From: Veillonella sp.
Lineage (GTDB): Bacteria > Bacillota > Negativicutes > Veillonellales > Veillonellaceae
DNA: 19,637 bases
NCBI RefSeq assembly: GCF_019414865.1
Contig: NZ_DXLG01000022.1
Coordinates: 1 to 19,637 of the forward strand
Direction of reading: 5' to 3'
Position 1 is the first letter of the stretch. The number at the start of each line of letters is the position of its first letter. The notes under the pieces are model-generated. The model worked only from the letters and a program-made list of their open reading frames with translations. It was not told the origin of the DNA and made no database searches. Positions 13,552 to 19,637 of the stretch are shown here, in pieces. Position numbers and translations under genes: made by a program.

Positions 13552-15129
13552 ATGGAAAAGAAATTAGATTTGTCCAAATCCGTATATGATTTGGTAAAAG
13601 AATATCCTGAAGTAACAGAGATTATGAAAAGCTTAGGGTTCAGTGAAATCACTAATAAAGTGATGTTGAACTCTGTTGGTAAAATCATGACCATCCCAAA
13701 AGGGGCTAAAATGAAAGGCGTATCCATGATGGATATCGTGAGCGCATTTATGAAAGCCGGCTTTACCTTGGAAGGTGAAATGCCAAACCTACATGGTGAT
13801 GATGTATCTGCTAAGGATGCTCCTATAGAGGCAGCTGCTACTCAAGTAGAGGTATCTAACGCTACCCAAAATACAGAATCTAATACTAACGAAAATACAG
13901 AAGTTAACGCAGAGGATACTGTTACAGATAGCGAACGTGTAGAGCAATTGAAAGGCTTCTTGAAACGTTTGGGCACAGGCGAAGAGCTTGGTTCTGTTCG
14001 TGAAGATTTTGCGAGCCAATTCAAACATGTTGAGGCGAGTGAAATCATGAAAGCCGAACAAGGTCTTATGCGCGAAGGTACACCTTTAGAAGAGGTACAA
14101 CAATTGTGCGACCTTCACTCTGCATTGTTCCATGGTTCTACCATTCATGAACAAATGGATGCTGAACATGCTAAGGTAGAGGCTGTTCTAGAGGCTCAAG
14201 AAAAGAGCAAGAGCGTAGTGACTTTGGTAGAAACTGTAGGGCATCCACTCAATCAATTAACAGAGGAAAATAAAGCTCTTGATGCATTGATTGAATCTAT
14301 CCGCCCTAAAGTAGCAGATAAAACAGCAACTATTGATGATGTAAATACAGTACGCCAAGTATCTGTTCACTATGCTAAAAAAGGCGATTTATTATATCCA
14401 AAATTGAAGGTGGATTATGCAATCGGTGGCCCATCCATGGTTATGTGGACTGTTGATGGCGATATCCGCGACCAATTAGGCGATTTAGCAAAATCTAGTC
14501 AAAGTGTAGATGATTGGTATAGACGTTTTGATGAGCTTCTTACACGTGCTCAAGAAATGATCTACAAAGAACAAAATATCTTGTTCCCAATCTGTGCAGA
14601 AAACTTCAGTAAAGAAGAATGGTACCAAATCTACAAAGATACAGCACAATATGAAGAAATCTTTGGTGTAAAACGCATTGCTTGGACAGAGGCTGATGCA
14701 GCATTAGCAACACAAACTACAAAACAAAGTGGTGATGACAATGCTATCGGTTTAATTGGCGGTACGCTAACTGTAGATCAACTCGATGCTATGCTCAATA
14801 CAATGCCAATGGAAGTAACCTTCGTTGACCATGAAGATATCAACCGTTACTTCAATGATGGTGAAAAGGTATTCAAACGCCCTACTACAGCGATTGGCCG
14901 CGATGTATATTCCTGCCATCCACCAAAGGTAGAACCTATTGTACGCGGTATTATCGACTCCTTCCGTAAAGGTGACCGCGATAATGTGGCAGTATGGCTT
15001 GAAAAACAAGGTCGTCCATTCTATGTAAACTACATGGCTGTACGCGATCAAAACAATAACTATATTGGTACATTAGAACTCGTACAAGATATGCAATTTG
15101 CAAAGGAACATTTCGCTAGAATTAAATAA
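13552..15129 (+). CDS. DUF1858-DUF438-hemerythrin-PAS protein
   Basis: This 525-residue cytoplasmic protein is modular. DUF1858 is near 3-62 (LDLSKSVYDLVKEYPEVTEI), an acidic/Asn-Thr linker near 80-128, DUF438 near 130-198, a hemerythrin HHE-like domain near 227-355 (GHPLNQLTEENKAL, HYAKKGDLLYPKL, EQNILFPICAENF), and a PAS domain near 405-516 (MEVTFVDHEDINRYFNDG, then GRDVYSCHPP). The hemerythrin part retains only some of the usual His and Glu ligands; for example the position after HP in the first helix is Asn and MWTVDGDIR replaces the His-containing version. Such proteins are thought to sense oxygen, nitric oxide or redox state. It follows sodA, which fits an oxygen-related role. Start has a GAGGGG site. 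Confidence 0.9.
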   Translation: MEKKLDLSKSVYDLVKEYPEVTEIMKSLGFSEITNKVMLNSVGKIMTIPKGAKMKGVSMMDIVSAFMKAGFTLEGEMPNLHGDDVSAKDAPIEAAATQVEVSNATQNTESNTNENTEVNAEDTVTDSERVEQLKGFLKRLGTGEELGSVREDFASQFKHVEASEIMKAEQGLMREGTPLEEVQQLCDLHSALFHGSTIHEQMDAEHAKVEAVLEAQEKSKSVVTLVETVGHPLNQLTEENKALDALIESIRPKVADKTATIDDVNTVRQVSVHYAKKGDLLYPKLKVDYAIGGPSMVMWTVDGDIRDQLGDLAKSSQSVDDWYRRFDELLTRAQEMIYKEQNILFPICAENFSKEEWYQIYKDTAQYEEIFGVKRIAWTEADAALATQTTKQSGDDNAIGLIGGTLTVDQLDAMLNTMPMEVTFVDHEDINRYFNDGEKVFKRPTTAIGRDVYSCHPPKVEPIVRGIIDSFRKGDRDNVAVWLEKQGRPFYVNYMAVRDQNNNYIGTLELVQDMQFAKEHFARIK

Positions 15130-15173
15130 GAACCAGTGTAATACTAGTTGGTAATACAGTGAAAGTATAATAC

Positions 15174-15217
15174 AAAGAGGCGGCTCTAACATTGAATGAT
15201 GCTAGAGCCGCCTCTTT
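15174..15217. terminator. Strong bidirectional terminator
   Basis: A perfect 15-bp stem, AAAGAGGCGGCTCTA (15174-15188) with TAGAGCCGCCTCTTT (15203-15217), and a 14-nt loop. It separates the DUF438 gene from patB, which ends at 15294 on the opposite strand. Confidence 0.9.
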
Positions 15218-15293
15218 TGTTTGTACGAAATGAATTCTCTAATATGATTAATGTATTTCCTGAATTAATGTATTTCTTGATAAGAGGTACCCA

Positions 15294-16487
15294 TTAAGGG
15301 TGTACGTACTTGATAATAGTATGGGTAGCAGTCCTGATATTTTCAAGGCTCGTGGCCAAGTTAAGTCGCACAAAGGTGGCGTAATCTCCGCCTCCAAACC
15401 ATTCGCCAAAGCTTGGTGCAATGTGGCATTTGTTTTCGAACAGGTCATGCATATCTTCCGCCTTTACATAGGCGCTAAAATCGATCCAAGCCAAATAGGT
15501 GCCGTCCATAGGGCTGATGCGGATGTGTGGCAATGCCGTACGAAGTTCTCGGCACAGATATTCATAGTTTTCACGAATGATAGCCAATACATCTGTGAGC
15601 CATGCTTCCGCCTCAGGATGCGTGTAGGCTGCGGTGATGGCCGCTTCGGCAATAACGTCCGAGTCTGTATGATACACATGAGCTTTATAGGCGTTGAATT
15701 GGCTTCGTAGTCGTTCGTTAGGAATGATAACCTCTGCGTGGTGCAAGCTAGCCATATTGAACGACTTTGAGAGGGAGGACATTGCAATCATGTTATCTGT
15801 ATAGGCCCCATTATTTACCGTCAAGGCCGATGTAAAGGCCGTTGGTCCCGAAATCAGGTCTTGATGAATCTCATCACTTATGATGAGCACATTGTGCTGC
15901 TTGCAGATATTAAATAATTGGTCCATTTCCGCTTCACTCCATACGTGGCCTACAGGATTGTGCGGATTGCAGTGAATGAACAGTTTCACATCGTGTTCGG
16001 AAATAGCTCTTTTAAAGGCATCGTAATCGACGGTGTAGCGATTATCCTCAGTGCGATTCATAGGAATAGTGATGATTTGACGTTGGGCATCGCTGGCGCT
16101 CGTATCAAAGGCGCCATATACAGGACTTAGAACGGCGATGGCGTCATTGGTTTTGGTAAAAGCCCCAATACACCACATGATCCCTGTAATGACGTTGGGC
16201 GCGCTGGTGAGCCATTCTTGCTCAAGACTACAGTTATGCCGGCGTTTGTACCAACTCATAACTGCCTCTATATAATCCGGATTTATCATGGTATAGCCTA
16301 GCGGATTGGCTTTCACATAGTTACAAATGGCCTCTTGAATGCACTGAGGCGGCATAAAGTCCATATCGGCTACCCATAGTGGTAATAGGTCAGTACGGCT
16401 GAATTTTAAATGCTCGCCGTCCCATTTGCGGGAATGAGAACCGCGTCGATCAATATAGTATGTTTTAGTAAAGTCTACTGTGTTCAT
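15294..16487 (-). CDS. patB: PatB/MalY-type C-S lyase (PLP-dependent)
   Basis: This 397-residue aminotransferase-fold enzyme cleaves C-S bonds in cystathionine or cysteine derivatives, releasing a thiol or sulfide with pyruvate and ammonia. The Met at 16487 is chosen for AAGAGG just upstream and because the family begins near NTVDFTKTYYIDRRG; ten more residues up to 16517 are possible. Visible motifs: WVADMDF (38-44), SPVYGAF (121-127), NPHNPVG (174-180), SDEIH (204-208), and the PLP-lysine in SSLSKSFN at Lys241. Fits volatile sulfur production, known in oral Veillonella. It is divergent from the GltD-like gene across a 450-nt gap. Confidence 0.9.
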   Translation of the reverse strand: MNTVDFTKTYYIDRRGSHSRKWDGEHLKFSRTDLLPLWVADMDFMPPQCIQEAICNYVKANPLGYTMINPDYIEAVMSWYKRRHNCSLEQEWLTSAPNVITGIMWCIGAFTKTNDAIAVLSPVYGAFDTSASDAQRQIITIPMNRTEDNRYTVDYDAFKRAISEHDVKLFIHCNPHNPVGHVWSEAEMDQLFNICKQHNVLIISDEIHQDLISGPTAFTSALTVNNGAYTDNMIAMSSLSKSFNMASLHHAEVIIPNERLRSQFNAYKAHVYHTDSDVIAEAAITAAYTHPEAEAWLTDVLAIIRENYEYLCRELRTALPHIRISPMDGTYLAWIDFSAYVKAEDMHDLFENKCHIAPSFGEWFGGGDYATFVRLNLATSLENIRTATHTIIKYVHP

Positions 16488-16680
16488 AGTGAACCTCTTA
16501 CATTCTGCTAGATTCATAAGAAATCTTGTGTAATTATATATATCAGTTCGGTGTCACCAACATCTATGAGTGTATGTTAATGTGGTGCAAATCAATTATT
16601 CTGTCTATTATCAGTATACATGCATAGATATATATGTAAATATACACTTAAGAATTGCTGTTACCTTACCATTCGTTTCT

Positions 16681-16695
16681 ATGCAATCCTTGCAT
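16681..16695. promoter_or_regulatory. Operator-like palindrome in the patB/GltD-like gap
   Basis: ATGCAA (16681-16686) TCC TTGCAT (16690-16695) is a perfect 6-bp inverted repeat, 42 bp upstream of the putative promoter at 16737. It may bind a regulator of either divergent gene. Confidence 0.3.
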
Positions 16696-16736
16696 GAATA
16701 GGGGCTATATTCGTATACAAAAGGTGCTTTATTTGC

Positions 16737-16766
16737 TTGACTGTTGGGACTTTCACAATTTAGAAT
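16737..16766 (+). promoter_or_regulatory. Promoter of the GltD-like gene
   Basis: TTGACT (16737-16742), 18 bp, TAGAAT (16761-16766). A start near 16773 leaves a leader of about 168 nt. The rest of the 16488-16940 gap has no protein gene I can support; no promoter for patB is clear. Confidence 0.45.
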
Positions 16767-16940
16767 ATACTATAGAATAGTGTGTGTCTGACCAGTGACC
16801 ACACGTCTATCGAATGGTTACAAAAGATAAATCTTAGCAGCATGTGGCGACATCCCTATGTGAGTGGGCTCATCGGATTGTTCAGGTACATGCAACGCTG
16901 TATAAGTATAGTACTGGATCCTTGTTAGGAGGCATGTGCC

Positions 16941-18293
16941 ATGAGTAACGAATTAAAACCACTACATTTTGATGCGGATTATACAATGGAGGAAGCGCTC
17001 GCTGAGGCGAAACGTTGTCTAAATTGTCCAAAACCATTGTGCCGTATGGGTTGCCCTATTGAAAACGAGATCCCTCGTTTCATCCAAGCTATTGCACACG
17101 GTAACTTCGGTTTAGCAAATGATATTTTGGCAGAACGTACAAACTTGCCATCCATTTGTGGCCGCGTATGTCCACGCGAAAACCAATGTGAAGGTAACTG
17201 TATCATGAACAAGGCGAAAAAACCGCCTATCAATATCGGTAAATTGGAACGCTTTGCTGCTGATTTTGAAAGTATCAATGAACTTCGCAAACCTAAGAAG
17301 ATTAAACAAGATCTTGGTAAGGTTGCCGTTGTAGGTTCTGGCCCTGCAGGCTTGTCCGTAGCAGGTGATATCGCTAAACTTGGTTACGAGGTAACTGTAT
17401 TCGAAGGTCAATCTGAACCAGGTGGCGTACTTTTATTCGGTATTCCAGAATTCCGTTTGTCTAAATCCGTTGTACGTCGTGAAATCGCTCGTCTTGAAGG
17501 TTTAGGCGTTAAATTCGTATGTAATACATTTATCGGTCAAGATAAAACATTGGATGAACTCTTCGCGGAAGGTTTTGACTCCATCTTTATCGGTACTGGT
17601 ACACATATTCCTCAAGAAGTACGCATGGAAAACGATGAAGTGCATGGTGTATTCCAAGCAATGTACTTGTTGACGAATGTACAATTGGTAGATAATGGTG
17701 AGCTTGATGAAGCTCAAATTCCTGTCAAAAAAGGCGATCGCGTAATTATCATCGGTGGTGGTAACGTAGCGATGGATGCGGCTCGTACATGCGTACGTTT
17801 AGGCTGTGAATCTGTTACTGTAGCATACCGTCGTAGCCAAGAACAAATGCCAGCATTGTTGTCTGAATACGAAGAAGCTCGTGCTGAAGGCGTTCAATTC
17901 CAATGGTTCGCTTCTCCAGTAGGCGTAGAAGGTAAAGACAAGGTAGAAGGCTTCAAATATGAAGTGATGGCTCTTAACGAAGATGGCGCAGGTATCCATG
18001 GTACTGGTAACTTCCAAGTTATGCCTGTAGATAAAATCATCATCGCTGCTGGTCATAAACCAAATGCTCGTCTTATCGGCGAAGGTAATAACCTGAAAGT
18101 AGACGAAAAAGGGTACATCATTACATCTGAAGATCCATATGGTATGACTAACCGTGATGGCGTCTTCGCTGGTGGTGACGTTGTACATAAGCCGGCTACT
18201 GTAGTATTGGCGATGCGCGAAGCTAAAAAAGCTGTGGATGGCATGGTTAAATACATGGAAATCAAAAAAGCGCAAGAAAGTGCTAACCAATAA
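16941..18293 (+). CDS. GltD-like NADPH-dependent flavin oxidoreductase (glutamate synthase small-subunit family)
   Basis: This 450-residue enzyme belongs to the GltD/NfnB/SudA family. N-terminal cysteines Cys26, Cys29, Cys34, Cys38 and Cys73, Cys77, Cys83, Cys87 should hold two [4Fe-4S] clusters; an FAD-binding motif VVGSGPAGLSVAGD lies at 130-143, GIPEFRLSK (167-175) follows, an NAD(P)H Rossmann motif IIIGGGNVAMDAA sits near 269-281, and AGGDVVHKPATVVLAMREA closes the FAD site. No large glutamate synthase subunit or NfnA-like partner is adjacent, so glutamate synthase, sulfide dehydrogenase or electron-bifurcating activity cannot be told apart. The site AGGAGG and ATG 16941 are well placed. 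Confidence 0.88.
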   Translation: MSNELKPLHFDADYTMEEALAEAKRCLNCPKPLCRMGCPIENEIPRFIQAIAHGNFGLANDILAERTNLPSICGRVCPRENQCEGNCIMNKAKKPPINIGKLERFAADFESINELRKPKKIKQDLGKVAVVGSGPAGLSVAGDIAKLGYEVTVFEGQSEPGGVLLFGIPEFRLSKSVVRREIARLEGLGVKFVCNTFIGQDKTLDELFAEGFDSIFIGTGTHIPQEVRMENDEVHGVFQAMYLLTNVQLVDNGELDEAQIPVKKGDRVIIIGGGNVAMDAARTCVRLGCESVTVAYRRSQEQMPALLSEYEEARAEGVQFQWFASPVGVEGKDKVEGFKYEVMALNEDGAGIHGTGNFQVMPVDKIIIAAGHKPNARLIGEGNNLKVDEKGYIITSEDPYGMTNRDGVFAGGDVVHKPATVVLAMREAKKAVDGMVKYMEIKKAQESANQ

Positions 18294-18395
18294 TCCTATA
18301 GTGGATAATGATATGGCAATATTACTATTCAAGTGTATTCATGATGAATAGATAATGTATAGAAATTATAAAAATCTAGGAATTATCTATACTAA

Positions 18396-18425
18396 TTGAC
18401 ATAGATAGTACATTTTTAGTACTAA
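18396..18425 (+). promoter_or_regulatory. Possible promoter for a short transcript
   Basis: A perfect -35 hexamer TTGACA (18396-18401) is followed after 18 bp by a weak -10, TACTAA (18420-18425). No ORF follows before the terminator at 18491. It could be chance in AT-rich DNA or drive a small RNA of about 110 nt. Confidence 0.25.
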
Positions 18426-18490
18426 TTCTTTCTATATATACGATAATTACACGAATTGTTGAAAACATACAGAACATAATATGCATAGAA

Positions 18491-18539
18491 AAAAGCCTTA
18501 CTAGAACTAATTGATACATTAGTTTTTAGTAAGGCTTTT
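18491..18539. terminator. Terminator hairpin after the GltD-like gene
   Basis: AAAAGCCTTACTA (18491-18503) pairs with TAGTAAGGCTTTT (18527-18539); an inner stem AACTAA (18505-18510) with TTAGTT (18519-18524) continues it. It ends transcription of the GltD-like gene or of a small RNA. The 18294-18638 gap otherwise shows only a short palindrome ATTCATGATGAAT (18337-18349). Confidence 0.8.
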
Positions 18540-18638
18540 GTGTTATTACTTTTCAACTGCTACTAGGCAGTCAACCTACGATATGGGTATAGTAAAGGCA
18601 TAACCATGTGTTGAGTGTGAAAGTAGATAGAGGTTGCT

Positions 18639-18914
18639 ATGAATCCTATTCTATGTTGTCGTGATATACAGGTTCGACAAGAGGTTCACAAACTAGGCGT
18701 ATTAATTTTGCTTTGGCGTAGACAATTGGGCATGACGCAGTATCAGCTGGCTGATAAGTCTGGTCTAGCCCAATCTTATATTAGTGATCTTGAAAGTGGT
18801 GCTATTGATCCGCGATGGTCCACTATTTATAGAGTTGTATCTGGATTAGGGCAGATGAGCGTACAAGACTTTCTAAATGGGCCACAAACCATTAGAACCC
18901 TAAGGATTCATTGA
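18639..18914 (+). CDS. XRE-family HTH regulator
   Basis: This 91-residue protein has a helix-turn-helix at about residues 18-70: LILLWRRQLGMTQYQLADKS, then GLAQSYISDLESGAIDPRWS with the recognition helix. The first 16 residues are unassigned. No sensor domain is present, so it resembles stand-alone XRE regulators. A TATAGT box is at 18588-18593 but no -35 is seen; AGAGG lies before the start. The last 23 bases overlap, tail to tail, the end of the LUD gene on the other strand. The target is unknown; autoregulation or the LUD gene are possible. Confidence 0.87.
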   Translation: MNPILCCRDIQVRQEVHKLGVLILLWRRQLGMTQYQLADKSGLAQSYISDLESGAIDPRWSTIYRVVSGLGQMSVQDFLNGPQTIRTLRIH

Positions 18915-19569
18915 TGATAATAATCTCCATGGTTTGCATGTTGCGCATCTTTTTATAGTAGATTGTTAAGGCGTTGCAAATGCGATCCGGAGAGCCACAG
19001 TCATAACATTTTTCTTCTAATTTGGCACAAGGGTTGAGGGAACTTTTCTTATTCTTCTTGCTGTTTAGCGGTGCTGCTACATTTCGTGCTCGATAAATAG
19101 CAGACGCTAAGTCAGGAGTAATCTTGTTAGTGCCTAGCACAAAGAATACCTCTTGGGAACCAAATAAAGAAGCTGCCACACGATTGCCAGTACCATCGAT
19201 GTTGACCATCTCACCTGTTTGCGACAATGCATTTACAGAGGTGAGAAATACATCGCGACCCATGGTACGTAATGCAGTGTCGCGGAAGCTTTCACCAGGA
19301 AGGGGACGTTGAATATCTGTTATATTATCGTTGACCTCGGATAAAGCATCATGTACATTGAGCTCTAATAAGGTGCGGGAATCGCCGATAGCCACTCTTT
19401 TATTCTGAATACGAGACTGTAAATAATCAACAGCCTCTGCACCTGTTTCAAAATAATGAACTACGAAATTATTGCGCTCTAAGGCCTTAATCGTTTTCTC
19501 TATATCGATGGGGGCATCATTGATTTGGGGATTGATAACTGCGTTGATTGTCGTTTCTGTATTGGCCAT
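18892..19569 (-). CDS. LUD-domain protein (lactate utilisation family, LutC/YkgG-like)
   Basis: This 225-residue protein has the LUD domain: VAIGDSRTLLELNVH (59-73), the catalytic-loop-like SVNALSQTGEMVNIDGTGNR (111-130) and VFFVLGTNKI (141-150). A C-terminal cysteine cluster, Cys181, Cys188, Cys191, Cys198 within EKCYDCGSPDRICN, could bind a metal or Fe-S cluster and is common in the stand-alone LUD proteins of anaerobes. LutC homologues take part in L-lactate oxidation to pyruvate, which fits a lactate-consuming organism, but no lutAB genes are in this window, so the role is unproven. GGAGG precedes the start at 19569. It overlaps the convergent XRE gene by 23 bp. Confidence 0.88.
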   Translation of the reverse strand: MANTETTINAVINPQINDAPIDIEKTIKALERNNFVVHYFETGAEAVDYLQSRIQNKRVAIGDSRTLLELNVHDALSEVNDNITDIQRPLPGESFRDTALRTMGRDVFLTSVNALSQTGEMVNIDGTGNRVAASLFGSQEVFFVLGTNKITPDLASAIYRARNVAAPLNSKKNKKSSLNPCAKLEEKCYDCGSPDRICNALTIYYKKMRNMQTMEIIIINESLGF

Positions 19570-19612
19570 GAGTCCTCCGATATTATGTAAATAAGTGAGG
19601 TAAATCTTATTA

Positions 19613-19618
19613 ATTATA
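19613..19618 (-). promoter_or_regulatory. Possible -10 of the LUD gene
   Basis: Read on the minus strand TATAAT is at 19613-19618, about 44 bp before the start codon. The matching -35 would lie at or beyond the window end, so it cannot be judged. Confidence 0.4.
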
Positions 19619-19637
19619 TTCTATTATTGTATCGTTT

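Noticed and set aside
15300..15710. Forward open frame inside patB
   Set aside because: It lies antisense to a clear PatB gene and has no recognisable motif.
16518..16940. Known riboswitch or T-box
   Set aside because: I could not see the conserved core of any class I know.
17799..18332. Reverse open frame of 177 codons opposite the GltD-like gene
   Set aside because: The forward frame carries all catalytic motifs; the reverse product is a low-complexity Phe/Ser-rich string.

Overview
The window looks like chromosome from a Veillonella-type organism, a diderm member of the Firmicutes (Negativicutes). This is inferred from recognised proteins only. It combines outer-membrane features (a trimeric autotransporter adhesin, a TonB C-terminal-like periplasmic protein) with Firmicutes-type housekeeping proteins (a YutG-like PgpA, an ECF S-component, a DUF438/hemerythrin/PAS protein, a LUD protein). 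Composition is AT-rich, ribosome binding sites are strong, and several promoters have an extended -10 (TGnTATAAT).

Layout: (1) 1-2400, a trimeric autotransporter adhesin with its own promoter and terminator. (2) 2428-8007, an array of eight small cytoplasmic genes of mostly uncharacterised or immunity-like families (DUF6630-like, DUF2262, unassigned, SUKH-like, Imm26-like, DUF1877/YfbM, leucine-rich repeat, DUF2695). A perfect 12-bp tandem repeat block lies in the leader in front of it. No toxin gene is in the window. (3) 8038-9350, an ECF S-component whose promoter is nested in a terminator, then a Phd/YefM-ParE/RelE toxin-antitoxin pair with a near-perfect palindromic operator. (4) 9405-10214, a divergent carboxymuconolactone-decarboxylase-family gene and MerR regulator with a SoxR-like operator in a 19-bp spacer. 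(5) 10323-12443, yjdM, a TonB-C-like secreted protein followed closely by a PgpA-family gene, and an isochorismatase-like hydrolase. (6) 12459-15217, a manganese-type superoxide dismutase with a structured leader, and a DUF1858-DUF438-hemerythrin-PAS sensor-like protein. (7) 15294-18293, divergent patB (C-S lyase) and a GltD-like NADPH oxidoreductase with a long leader. (8) 18294-19637, a possible small RNA/terminator, an XRE regulator, and a convergent LUD-domain gene that overlaps it by 23 bp.

The genes do not form one pathway. The coherent units are the adhesin, the orphan immunity-like array, the toxin-antitoxin module, the MerR divergon and a set of redox/oxygen genes (SOD, hemerythrin-PAS, GltD-like, LUD). 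The most unusual features are the array with its repeat-bearing leader, the coiled-coil tail placed after the adhesin's membrane anchor, and several tightly nested regulatory sites.
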